From Cyanobium usitatum str. Tous (GTDB taxonomy: Bacteria; Cyanobacteriota; Cyanobacteriia; PCC-6307; Cyanobiaceae): DNA of 64,000 nucleotides. Where the stretch lies: the NCBI RefSeq assembly GCF_003011885.1, contig NZ_PXXO01000007.1, positions 62,001 through 126,000 on the forward strand, read 5' to 3'. A program made the translations under genes and the position numbers. Positions 1-7,868 of this stretch are shown piece after piece (the first letter of the stretch is position 1; each line of letters begins with the position of its first letter). The notes under the pieces were generated by a model. It worked only from the letters and a program-made list of their open reading frames with translations, ran no database searches and was not told the origin of the DNA.

Positions 1-220
1 GCGCTTCTGGATATGGTGGATTATTGGTGATCGACACCTTGCGGCATTGTTTTGCATCAGGGTTGCCTGGCAGGCAGGCGGCTCCCATCGGTGGATTCTC
101 CAGGCTTTTCTGACAGCCAGTGATCAGCGCTGTACCAAGGATCAAGAAGCCTGCCAGGGTCGCACCGATGCTTTTGTGGAGCTGGCCTGTGATCCGCTCC
201 AATGGTCGGGATTGATCCAT
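1..220 (-). CDS. Partial lipoprotein, C-terminus beyond the window edge
   Basis: An open frame starts at ATG 220 and runs off the left edge after 73 codons with no stop. The N-terminus has a short polar stretch, then a hydrophobic segment (about residues 18-35) ending in LITGC. This is a good lipobox with Cys36 as the lipidation site, so the product is probably an exported lipoprotein. The visible mature part is Cys- and Pro-containing (C49, C59) and matches no family I recognise. It is divergent from the SDR gene at 525. The length and function cannot be judged because the gene is cut. Confidence 0.6.
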   Translation of the reverse strand, partial: MDQSRPLERITGQLHKSIGATLAGFLILGTALITGCQKSLENPPMGAACLPGNPDAKQCRKVSITNNPPYPEA

Positions 221-524
221 GAGTAGCGCCGGTCAGCCTTAGTGAATTGTGATTGCAATCTATAAATGGTTTTGATCATTGACCTTTTGCGTAATCAATT
301 GTGATTCTCAGGGCGCATCCTGCTTGATGTGATCCCCTCGATGTGACTCGATGCTCGCCGAGTTGCTTTGGTGACATGTGTTTTGAGGTCCTGACTTTTC
401 CGTCTGAGAAAGCCTTGTCATGCACTGATGTATCGATTGCTGCGGCTTGCGCGAACCCGCCCTACGATTTCAGTACTGGTTCGCCAACTACAACGGAGAA
501 CCCGCTGTTTTTCCTCAACGACCA
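221..524. other. Intergenic region between divergent genes
   Basis: About 300 bases separate the divergent lipoprotein and SDR genes. The part at 240-310 is AT-rich compared with the neighbourhood and carries two copies of a 10-base repeat (separate entry), so promoters are likely there. The part at 310-524 is open in several frames, but none of those frames resembles a protein I know. Confidence 0.4.
245..306. promoter_or_regulatory. Direct repeat AATTGTGATT x2, candidate operator
   Basis: AATTGTGATT occurs at 245-254 and again at 297-306. The copies are in the same orientation with a 52-base period, close to five helical turns. They sit in the AT-rich part of a divergent intergenic region. 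Binding of a regulator is inferred only from the spacing and location. Confidence 0.3.
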
Positions 525-1331
525 ATGGCTTCTAGCAACCCATACGCTAATCAGATGCTCTCCACCTTCCTGCAGGGCAAGGTGGCCATCGTGACCGGTG
601 GCAACAGCGGCATCGGCAAGGCGATCGTTGAAAATCTGGCTGAACTCGGCGCCAAGGTGGTGATCGACTACCGCTCCCATCCCGAGGCCACGGAGGAGCT
701 GGAGCGGGAGATCGGTAGCTATGGCGGCAGCAGCTACGGCGTTCATGCCGATGTTTCCAATCTTGATGATCTCCAGCGGCTGGTGCAGGAGGCCGTGGCC
801 AAATACGGCCGCCTGGATGTGATGGTCAACAATGCCGGCGTTGAGACCCGCACCTCGATTCTGAACACCACTCCCGATGATTTCGACAAGGTACTGGATG
901 TAAATCTGCGGGGCGTGTTCTTTGCCTGTCAGTACGCCGCCAAGCAGATGATCGCCCAGGGTGGCGGTGGCCGTATCATCAACATCTCTTCGGTGCACGA
1001 AGACTGGCCGATGCCTGAGAACACTCCCTACTGCTGCGCCAAGGGAGGGGTGCGCATGCTCACCCGCACCGCCGGACTGGAGCTGGCCTCCCATGGCATC
1101 ACGATGGTGAATGTGGGCCCAGGCGCCGTGGCCACACCGATCAACGACTCCACCATGAACAACCCGGAGTTGCTGGCCAAACTCAACGCCGCCATTCCCC
1201 TAGGCCGCATGGCCCAGCCCGAGGAGATTGCCAGGGTGGTGGGCTTCCTGGCCAGCGACGCCGCTAGCTACATCACGGCCACAACTATCTTTGCTGACGG
1301 CGGCATCATGCAGAGCAGCCCCGGGCTCTAG
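525..1331 (+). CDS. SDR-family oxidoreductase (glucose 1-dehydrogenase-like)
   Basis: Classical short-chain dehydrogenase, about 268 residues. It has the cofactor-binding TGGNSGIG motif near the N-terminus, NNAG in the middle, the catalytic Ser in NISSV and the Tyr-Lys pair in PYCCAKGG. The closest class I recognise is glucose/ribitol 1-dehydrogenase, an NAD(P)-dependent cytosolic enzyme. The substrate cannot be read from sequence. ATG 525 is preferred because the SDR fold begins about 18 residues later. An upstream in-frame start at 447 would add an unlikely 26-residue extension, and ATG 555 is also possible. It is followed 25 bases later by the channel-like gene at 1357. Confidence 0.85.
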   Translation: MASSNPYANQMLSTFLQGKVAIVTGGNSGIGKAIVENLAELGAKVVIDYRSHPEATEELEREIGSYGGSSYGVHADVSNLDDLQRLVQEAVAKYGRLDVMVNNAGVETRTSILNTTPDDFDKVLDVNLRGVFFACQYAAKQMIAQGGGGRIINISSVHEDWPMPENTPYCCAKGGVRMLTRTAGLELASHGITMVNVGPGAVATPINDSTMNNPELLAKLNAAIPLGRMAQPEEIARVVGFLASDAASYITATTIFADGGIMQSSPGL

Positions 1332-1356
1332 GTGTTTCGGAGCTGAGGAGGCCGCC

Positions 1357-2070
1357 ATGCGCCTCACTCCTGCAGAGATCACTCGCTTGCGCGGGCGCCA
1401 CCGCGGATATTGGCTGACATTGGCGACTGAAGTCGCCTTGTTGCTGCTGCTGCCGGTGGCCCAGGCCCAGATCTGGCTGTTGGCGTTTCTGCTGATTCTG
1501 CTGGCGTTGGTGTTGATGGTGTTCGTCAGCCGCTATTCGCCCCTCCGCAAAACCCGCCCGCTGATTTATGGCCTGGGCGGGCTGGCCATCGCCCTTGAAT
1601 TGATCTGGCACCTGTCACTCAACCTCTGGCCAGCAGTGGGGCGGGCGCTCACCATTCCCCACGTGATCGTCTGGCTGGTCTTTTTGTCGCTTGCTGTGCT
1701 CCGCAAAGTTAAAACCCTCACCCGCGAGCCCTTTGTCACCGTGTCGGTGGTGATGGGTGCCGCTTCTGGCTACATGCTGGTTGGTATGGCAGGTGGGTTG
1801 CTGCTCACCGCCCTCTGGGTGCTCGATCCCGCCGCCTTCGACCTCACGTCCCTGCCCGCGGTGGGATCCACGGCGGCGCTGCCCAATGTGTCGGTGGCGC
1901 CTGCGCTGATGGCTGCCTCCTTCACCATGCTCACCACCATCGGCACCACGGTGCTCAAAACCAGCCATGTGGGCGGCCAGGTGGTGACCACGGTGATCAC
2001 CGTGGTGGGGCAGCTCTATGTGGCCATTCTGATCGCCTTGATTCTTGGCCGTTTTCGCTGGCGCACATGA
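1357..2070 (+). CDS. K+-channel-like membrane protein with degenerate selectivity filter
   Basis: A 237-residue hydrophobic protein with about five to six membrane segments. The C-terminal region aligns with the pore loop and last helix of the next gene. Where that gene has TTVGYGD, this one has TTIGTT (residues 193-198). The following helix (GQLYVAILIALILGRF) is a typical bacterial two-TM channel inner helix. GAGGAG at 1345-1350 gives a well-spaced ribosome binding site for ATG 1357. The last codons overlap the next start as ATGA (2067-2070), indicating translational coupling. Without the YG pair it probably does not conduct K+ alone. I infer a modulatory or heteromeric partner of the downstream channel. 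Confidence 0.7.
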   Translation: MRLTPAEITRLRGRHRGYWLTLATEVALLLLLPVAQAQIWLLAFLLILLALVLMVFVSRYSPLRKTRPLIYGLGGLAIALELIWHLSLNLWPAVGRALTIPHVIVWLVFLSLAVLRKVKTLTREPFVTVSVVMGAASGYMLVGMAGGLLLTALWVLDPAAFDLTSLPAVGSTAALPNVSVAPALMAASFTMLTTIGTTVLKTSHVGGQVVTTVITVVGQLYVAILIALILGRFRWRT

Positions 2071-2876
2071 TCAATCGACATCTCCTTTTTTATCGACACC
2101 GCTTCTATCGGCACCTCTTTTTGATTGCTACTGGTGTGGTCGCCTCCATGGGGGTGCCGTTCCCGATTCATCGGATCGGGGCCCTCGGTACGGTCGCTTT
2201 GATGGTTCTGCTGTCAGTTGAGCTCGGCGGCCCAATCCGTGCCCATCAGACCCACCACCGCTGGCCTGACACCGCCTATCGCCGGCTTGGTGTGCTGACC
2301 CTGCTGTTCCAGCTCCTCTGGATGTGCAGTCCCCGCGATTTCGCCTTTGTGGGGTTTGCCGTTCTCCTGGCCACAACGGCCTTTATTTTCTGGAGCTTGA
2401 AGCGTCTCCTGATCTGCCTGGCTCAGGAAACCCAGATCCGCATGGCCGTGCTCGGCGGAGCGGTGGCTGGCTATCTACTGCTGGGAATCAGCGGTGGTTT
2501 GCTGTTCGGAGCCCTGGAGACCGTGGCGCCCGGCAGCTTCATCAACCAGGCCGATGGAGGTCGGGAACTGCTGCTGGCTGGCTTGGGAGCGGATTCAGCG
2601 GCACATCGGATCTGGGACCTCGATTTCACCCGTATCCACTACTTCGCCTTCGTCAGTCTTACAACCGTGGGTTACGGCGACATAATCCCCGCCCTGCCGC
2701 CTTCCCAAATGGCCAGTGTGGCCTTGAGCATCTCTGGGCCGCTGTATCTGGCCATCGTGATGGGCTTGCTGATCAGTCGTTACACCCTGCAGTCTGAGAA
2801 GCAGGAGATCAGGGATTGGCAAGAGGGCGCTCCAGGCCCACCTCCACATTCAGGTGCTGATTCGGACGACCGGTGA
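2067..2876 (+). CDS. Potassium channel family protein (Ion_trans_2)
   Basis: A 269-residue membrane protein with several N-terminal hydrophobic segments and a C-terminal two-TM pore module. The canonical K+ filter TTVGYGD lies at residues 199-205 and is followed by the pore-lining helix LYLAIVMGLLISRY. A short polar tail (about residues 243-269) has no RCK domain. The start overlaps the stop of the preceding channel-like gene (ATGA). The 3' end overlaps the convergent NDH-2 gene by about 68 bases. It is likely a plasma-membrane K+ channel. Gating and partner are unknown. Confidence 0.82.
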   Translation: MINRHLLFYRHRFYRHLFLIATGVVASMGVPFPIHRIGALGTVALMVLLSVELGGPIRAHQTHHRWPDTAYRRLGVLTLLFQLLWMCSPRDFAFVGFAVLLATTAFIFWSLKRLLICLAQETQIRMAVLGGAVAGYLLLGISGGLLFGALETVAPGSFINQADGGRELLLAGLGADSAAHRIWDLDFTRIHYFAFVSLTTVGYGDIIPALPPSQMASVALSISGPLYLAIVMGLLISRYTLQSEKQEIRDWQEGAPGPPPHSGADSDDR

Positions 2877-4179
2877 TCAGCATCGAGGCCCGCTGACGGG
2901 TGGCGATCGCCCACAACCATTTGGTGAGCAGGGTCAACCGATTTTCATTGGCGGGCATGAACATCAAGTGGGCCAGGCCCCAGAGGATCCAGCCCGGCAG
3001 GCCACTCACCTTGAGGCCGCGGAGGTCGGCTACGGCGTGCAGCGGACCAAGTACCGCCATGGTGCCGAAATCGGTGAACTGGAAGGCTTTGTGGGCGCGG
3101 CCTTGAATTTTGGCCACTATGTCGGCCGCCACCCAGCCGCCCATTTGCACTGCTGGCCCGGCCATACCCGCCAGGGGTTTGCCATCGGCGGTGTGGCTGT
3201 AGGAGCACAGGTCGCCGATTACGCGGATCTCCGGATGATCCGGGATCGAGAAGTCGGGCCCCACCACCACCCGTCCGCCTCGGTCGACGGTGCAACCGCT
3301 GGCATCGGCCAGCACCTGGCCCAGATGGGAGGCCTTCACGCCGGCGGTCCAGCAGATGGTGGCGGCTTCCAGGGTGCGGGCACCTTCGCTGGTGTTAACA
3401 ACCACTTTCTCCGCTTCGATTGCCTGAACCCGTCCACCCAGCAGTAGCTCTACCCCTGCGGACTGCAGGTAGCTGCCGGCGGCGGCCGAGAGGCTCGGAT
3501 CCATCGCTCGCAGCACCCGGTCCCCCGGGTCCACCAGGGTCACCTTGCACTGGCCGGGATCGAGCTGCTTGAAGTCGCGGCCGAGGGCATGGGTCATCAG
3601 CTCCATCAGGGAGCCGGAGAGTTCGCAACCCGAAGGTCCGCCACCCACGACGACGACCGATTGCAGAAAGGCCCGCCGCGCCGGATCGGGGGTCTGCTCG
3701 GCCTCCTCAAGGGCCAGCAGCACCCGCCGGCGGATCTCATCGGCGTGCTCGAGAATCTTCATCGGTGGCGCTGCTTCGCGCCATTCGTCGTGGCCGAAGT
3801 AACTGCTGCCGGAGCCGGCCGCCAGGATCAGGTGGTCGTAGGCCAGCTGCCGGTCGTTGAACACGATCTGCTTGGCCTGGGTGTCGATCTCTTCCACTTC
3901 ACCCAATAAGACCTGCACATTGGGTGCCTGGCCCACCAGCTGACGCAGGGGTGAGGCCACATCCCCCTCCGCAACCAGCCCTGTCGCTACCTGATAAAGC
4001 AGGGGTTGGAACAGGCTGAAGTTGCGTTTATCGATCAGGGTGACGCGCACCGGCTTGCCAATTAGGGCATGGCAGGCCTTGAGTCCGGCGAAGCCCCCGC
4101 CCACCACCACCACGTGGGGCAGGATTTTGAGACTGCTATCTGGTGGATCGAGCTCAAGGAAGAAGCGTTCGCGGGCCAT
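2809..4179 (-). CDS. ndbB: Type II NAD(P)H dehydrogenase (NDH-2)
   Basis: A 456-residue flavoprotein of the FAD/NAD(P)H:quinone oxidoreductase family. The FAD Rossmann motif GGGFAG follows residue 25, and the NAD(P)-binding GGGPSG lies near residue 178. WTAGV and VIGDL are the usual second FAD contacts. The C-terminal part (GLPGWILWGLAHLMFM) is the amphipathic membrane-associating segment of NDH-2. It transfers electrons from NAD(P)H to plastoquinone without pumping protons. The symbol is by similarity; cyanobacteria carry up to three paralogs (ndbA-C), so the exact one is uncertain. The gene is convergent with the channel gene and overlaps its end. Confidence 0.85.
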   Translation of the reverse strand: MARERFFLELDPPDSSLKILPHVVVVGGGFAGLKACHALIGKPVRVTLIDKRNFSLFQPLLYQVATGLVAEGDVASPLRQLVGQAPNVQVLLGEVEEIDTQAKQIVFNDRQLAYDHLILAAGSGSSYFGHDEWREAAPPMKILEHADEIRRRVLLALEEAEQTPDPARRAFLQSVVVVGGGPSGCELSGSLMELMTHALGRDFKQLDPGQCKVTLVDPGDRVLRAMDPSLSAAAGSYLQSAGVELLLGGRVQAIEAEKVVVNTSEGARTLEAATICWTAGVKASHLGQVLADASGCTVDRGGRVVVGPDFSIPDHPEIRVIGDLCSYSHTADGKPLAGMAGPAVQMGGWVAADIVAKIQGRAHKAFQFTDFGTMAVLGPLHAVADLRGLKVSGLPGWILWGLAHLMFMPANENRLTLLTKWLWAIATRQRASMLITGRPNQHLNVEVGLERPLANP

Positions 4180-4260
4180 TGTTGCCTTGACACTCGCCTC
4201 AACGTATCGAGCCCGCCATGGTTTGGCCTGCTAGTAGTAGCTCTGGTTACTGAGTCAGTC

Positions 4261-4515
4261 ATGTCTGTTGCGTCTATCCAGGCCTTTGTGGCCCGCGTTG
4301 CTGGTGATGCCTCCCTCCGCGACAAGCTGCATGCCGCTGCCGGCGTAGACGACATCGTGGCCATGGCGGCTGAGCATGGACATGCCATCGATAAGACAGT
4401 GCTGCTGCGCGAGCACGCCAAGGCCTTGGGCAGCGCCAAGGACCACGAGCTAGCGGCAATCAACAGCTGGGGCGATGCCCTGATGCATTGCTTTGGAGCT
4501 ACCGAGAACGATTGA
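4261..4515 (+). CDS. Nif11-like leader peptide family protein
   Basis: An 84-residue protein starting MSVASIQAFVARV. The pattern of helix, DxxLRDKL, VDDIVAMAAEHG and HAIDKTVL matches the Nif11-like domain, which often serves as the leader of ribosomally made peptides (nitrile-hydratase-like and Nif11 leader families). There is no double-Gly cleavage site and no Cys-rich core. The tail (HCFGATEND) is short with one Cys. No lanthipeptide synthetase or peptidase-transporter is nearby. It is either an orphan precursor or a free-standing Nif11 protein. No clear ribosome binding site was seen. Confidence 0.7.
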   Translation: MSVASIQAFVARVAGDASLRDKLHAAAGVDDIVAMAAEHGHAIDKTVLLREHAKALGSAKDHELAAINSWGDALMHCFGATEND

Positions 4516-4526
4516 GCTGCAGCTGC

Positions 4527-5255
4527 TCAGTTCGCCCCCAGATAGGAAGCCTGGAGGCTGTTGTCGGCCAGGAGTTGTTCTGCGCTGCCGCCGGCGCTGA
4601 TGCTGCCCGCCTCCAGCACTAGGCCACGATCTGCAATGGTCAGGGCGGCCTGGGCGTTTTGCTCTACAAGCAGAATGGTGAGCCCGTCTCGGTGCAGCTG
4701 GGACAGAGCGGCCATCACCTCGGCTACGAGCCGGGGCGCTAATCCCAGGCTCGGCTCATCCAGCATCAACAGGGTGGGCCTGGCCATCAGGGAGCGGCTG
4801 ATGGCGAGCATCTGCTGCTCTCCTCCGGAGAGGGAGCCGGCCAGCTGGCTGCGGCGCTCGGCCAGGCGGGGAAACAAGGCGTAGCAGCGCTCCAGATCTG
4901 AGGCGATAGCGACTTTGTTCCGGCGCAACCAGGCGCCCAGGGCCAGGTTGTCGGCTACCGACTGGCGGCTGAGCACGCGCCGGCCCTCCGGGCAGTGGCT
5001 TATGCCCAACTTCACGGTGCGCTCGGTGCGCAGGCGATTGATCAAGCCGCCATGCCAGAGGATTTCGCCGCCGACGGGGTGAATCAGGCCGGAGATGGCA
5101 CGCAGAGTGGTGCTTTTACCGGCGCCATTGGCTCCTAGCAGGGTCACCAACTCGCCAGCTTGCACCTTCAGATTGATGCCATGCAGGGCCGTGATGCTGC
5201 CGTACCGCACCACCAGGTTGCGCAGCTCGAGCAGGGGCGCTTGGGGGCCGTTCAT
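4527..5255 (-). CDS. livF: Branched-chain/neutral amino-acid ABC transporter ATPase, LivF type
   Basis: A 242-residue ABC ATPase with Walker A GANGAGKST, signature LSGGEQQ and Walker B TLLMLDEPS. The LEPSLGLAP-like stretch and short length are typical of LivF. It is the last gene of livK-livH-livM-livG-livF on the minus strand. ATG 5255 overlaps the livG stop by four bases. Together with LivG it powers uptake of hydrophobic amino acids across the plasma membrane. The cyanobacterial equivalents are the Nat (N-I) systems; which amino acids are carried cannot be read here. Confidence 0.88.
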   Translation of the reverse strand: MNGPQAPLLELRNLVVRYGSITALHGINLKVQAGELVTLLGANGAGKSTTLRAISGLIHPVGGEILWHGGLINRLRTERTVKLGISHCPEGRRVLSRQSVADNLALGAWLRRNKVAIASDLERCYALFPRLAERRSQLAGSLSGGEQQMLAISRSLMARPTLLMLDEPSLGLAPRLVAEVMAALSQLHRDGLTILLVEQNAQAALTIADRGLVLEAGSISAGGSAEQLLADNSLQASYLGAN

Positions 5256-6016
5256 GTGCCACCGCCCAGATAGGCCTCGATCACCGCCGGGTCGCGCCGC
5301 ACCTGGTCGGGGCTGCCCAGGGCGATGCGTTGGCCGAAGTTGAGCACCGCCAGCCGGTCGCACAGGCCCAACATCAAGGGCACATGGTGCTCAATGATCA
5401 GCACCGTCAGCTTGAACTGGTCCCGGATGCGCCGAATCAGCTCCCGCAGCTCATCTTTCTCTGAGGGGTTCATGCCAGCGGCCGGCTCATCGAGCAGCAG
5501 GAGCTGGGGACGGCTGGCCAGGGCCCGAGCCATCTCCAGCCGGCGCCGGTCTCCATAGGAGAGGCTGGCGGCGTCTTGGTGGGCAGTGGCTTCCAGTTGA
5601 AATAGGTCAAGCAGCGCTAGAGCCTCTTGCTGCAGCTGGGATTCGCGGCGGCGAAAGGACTGGGTTTGCAGCAGGGCTGCGAGGGGCGGCTGACGGGCGT
5701 GCTGATGCATTCCCACGAGCACATTTTCAAGGCAGCTCATGCTGCTAAATAGCCGCAGATTCTGGAAGGTACGAGCGATGCCGAGGCGGGCAATGCGGTG
5801 GCTGCTGAGGCCAGCAAGGCTTGCCCCTCGCCAGCGCACGGTGCCGCTGCTGGGGGCGGTGAGGCCAGAAATCACGTTGAACAGGGTGGTCTTGCCGGCA
5901 CCGTTGGGGCCGAGCAGGCCAAAAATCTCGCCCTGCTTCACCTCAAGATCGACACCCTGCAAGGCCCGCAGGCCACCAAAGCGGACCCCCACATCCTCAA
6001 GCTGGAGCAGGTTCAT
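5252..6016 (-). CDS. livG: Branched-chain/neutral amino-acid ABC transporter ATPase, LivG type
   Basis: A 254-residue ABC ATPase with Walker A GPNGAGKTT and the LivG-typical GIARTFQN Q-loop. The signature is degenerate (LSYGDRRR), and Walker B is LLLLDEPAAGMNP. Start ATG 6016 overlaps the stop of livM (ATGA). A much longer open frame extends upstream, but it is just livM read in another frame. It works with LivF as the nucleotide-binding pair of the transporter. Confidence 0.88.
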   Translation of the reverse strand: MNLLQLEDVGVRFGGLRALQGVDLEVKQGEIFGLLGPNGAGKTTLFNVISGLTAPSSGTVRWRGASLAGLSSHRIARLGIARTFQNLRLFSSMSCLENVLVGMHQHARQPPLAALLQTQSFRRRESQLQQEALALLDLFQLEATAHQDAASLSYGDRRRLEMARALASRPQLLLLDEPAAGMNPSEKDELRELIRRIRDQFKLTVLIIEHHVPLMLGLCDRLAVLNFGQRIALGSPDQVRRDPAVIEAYLGGGT

Positions 6017-6921
6017 TGCTTTACCCCCTGCGCTGCTGCCGTGGTGATGCCTCCTATTCGCGGCTTGAACCACTTGAACAGCTCCGGGGTGATCACTCCC
6101 TGGGGAAAGAACAGGGGACCGACCAAAATCACGGCACCAAACACGATTAGGCGCAGGTCGCCGACCGGGCGCAGCAGCTCTGGTAGGGCGGTGAGCAGCA
6201 GCCCGCCAAACACCGGCCCCAGCCAGGTGCGCGAGCCGCCGAACACCACAAACGCCAGGGTGGTGATGCTGGCGTCGAAGTTGCCCAGCTTGGCGTTCCA
6301 GGAGTTGAGGAAGTGGGCCGCAACCACGCCGGTGATTCCCGCCACCAGAGCACTCAGTACAAAAGCGAGCAGTTTGGTGTCGGCGGTGTTGATGCCCTGG
6401 CTGGCGGCGGCCAGTTCGTCGTCGCGGATGGCGGCCATGGCCCGGCCGGGCCGGGTCTTTTCGAGCCGGTCGCATAGCCAGCAGATCAGGGCCAACAGCG
6501 CCAGGGTGAAGGCGGCGTAGCCAGCGGCGCTATTGAAGGGCTGGGGGATGCCGAAGATGCCCAGGGCTCCGCCAGTGAATTCCAGGTTGAGGGTGACAAC
6601 CCGCAGAATCTCGACCAGGGCGATCGTGGCGATGGCTAGGTAGATGCCCCGCAGCCGCAGCACCACCCTGCCCAGGCCCAGGGCCAGCACGCCTGTGAGC
6701 AGGGCCGCTAGAGCCATTTCCAGCAAAACTGAAGTGATTGGGTAGGTGCTGCCGCTGCCGGCTAGGGCGGGGACCCGCGTTGATAGCAGGGCTGCCACCG
6801 TGCCGCCGATGGCGAAGAAGCCCGGAGTGGCGAGGGAGAGCTGGCCGCAGCGCAGGGGCAGGTACACCGACAGGCCCAGTAGGGCCCCCAGCAGCATTTG
6901 TTCGAGCAGGCCGGCGTCCAT
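6013..6921 (-). CDS. livM: Branched-chain/neutral amino-acid ABC transporter permease, LivM type
   Basis: A permease of about 302 residues with eight or so hydrophobic segments. It has the conserved RLRGIYLAIATIAL and AIRDDELAAASQGIN cytoplasmic loop of LivM. ATG 6921 is chosen because AAGGTG lies at a good distance upstream. A GTG at 6930, overlapping the livH stop, is the alternative. The 3' end overlaps livG. It forms the membrane pore with LivH. Confidence 0.85.
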   Translation of the reverse strand: MDAGLLEQMLLGALLGLSVYLPLRCGQLSLATPGFFAIGGTVAALLSTRVPALAGSGSTYPITSVLLEMALAALLTGVLALGLGRVVLRLRGIYLAIATIALVEILRVVTLNLEFTGGALGIFGIPQPFNSAAGYAAFTLALLALICWLCDRLEKTRPGRAMAAIRDDELAAASQGINTADTKLLAFVLSALVAGITGVVAAHFLNSWNAKLGNFDASITTLAFVVFGGSRTWLGPVFGGLLLTALPELLRPVGDLRLIVFGAVILVGPLFFPQGVITPELFKWFKPRIGGITTAAAQGVKQ

Positions 6922-6926
6922 GCTGA

Positions 6927-7859
6927 TCACACCTTGTTGGCCTGGGGTCGGCCTAGCAGACCCTGGGGCCTGACCAACAGCACCAGGAACAGGAAGCCAA
7001 AGGAGACCGCATCTTTGTAGCCCGATAGATCGGCGGGCACGCAGGCCTCGGCCAGGCCGATGATCAAGCCACCAAGCACGGCCCCAGGCACGCTGCCGAG
7101 CCCGCCCAGCACTAGTACTCCCAGCCCCTTAAGCCCATAGCCAATGCCGAAGTAAGGCCCGGCGATGCTGATGCTCAACCCCACCAGGCCGCCGGCCATG
7201 CCGGCCAGGAAGCCGCTGATGCCAAAGGCGATCTGGATCACGCGAGCGCTGTTGATGCCGAGCAGCTGGGCGGTGACCGGGTCTTCGGAAACGGCTTGCA
7301 GCGCCTTGCCGCTGCGGCTGCCGTTTATCCAGATTGAAAGGGCTGCCAGCAGCAGGCCGGAGATGGCCAGCAGCATCACCTGCACGGTGCGCACCTTGGC
7401 GCCGGCGATGCTCAGCGCCGCCGGCAGGGAGCCAAGGGTGCCCACAGGAATCGAATAGCTCTCGGCTCCCACCAGCAGCTGGATCAGGTTCACCAAAATC
7501 ACACCGGCCCCAAGGCTGGTGATCAGGGCCAGCAGGGGATCGGAGCCTCGATCGCGCAGGGGGCGGAAGGCGATGCGCTCCACCACTAGGGCCACGGCGG
7601 CTGCGGCTATGCCCGCCAGTGGCAGAGCCAGCCAGAAGGGCAGGGCAAAGGGGAACTGCAGGCCGGCCAATAAACCATTAGCCCCCACCGCGCCCCCAAT
7701 CAGCAGATAGGTGAAGTAGGCCCCCATGGTGAAGATCGCCCCGTGGGCGAAGTTGATCACCCCCAGCACTGAAAACACCAAGGTGTAGCCAAGGGCAAAC
7801 AGGGCGTATACAGCTCCTACCGAAAGCCCGTTGAACAGCAGTTGCAGCAGGCCTTCCAT
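6927..7859 (-). CDS. livH: Branched-chain/neutral amino-acid ABC transporter permease, LivH type
   Basis: A 310-residue permease. The N-terminus contains ALGYTLVFSVLGVINFAHGA, diagnostic for LivH. A cytoplasmic loop carries KALQAVSEDPVTAQLLGIN, and there is a Gly-rich GLGVLVLGGLGSVPGA segment. It lies between the binding-protein gene (9 bases away) and livM, so the operon is transcribed K-H-M-G-F. It is the membrane partner of LivM. Confidence 0.88.
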   Translation of the reverse strand: MEGLLQLLFNGLSVGAVYALFALGYTLVFSVLGVINFAHGAIFTMGAYFTYLLIGGAVGANGLLAGLQFPFALPFWLALPLAGIAAAAVALVVERIAFRPLRDRGSDPLLALITSLGAGVILVNLIQLLVGAESYSIPVGTLGSLPAALSIAGAKVRTVQVMLLAISGLLLAALSIWINGSRSGKALQAVSEDPVTAQLLGINSARVIQIAFGISGFLAGMAGGLVGLSISIAGPYFGIGYGLKGLGVLVLGGLGSVPGAVLGGLIIGLAEACVPADLSGYKDAVSFGFLFLVLLVRPQGLLGRPQANKV

Positions 7860-7868
7860 GCCGCTTCC

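Noticed and set aside
462-1094. Minus-strand frame of 210 codons
   Set aside because: Antisense to the SDR gene; no conserved motifs.
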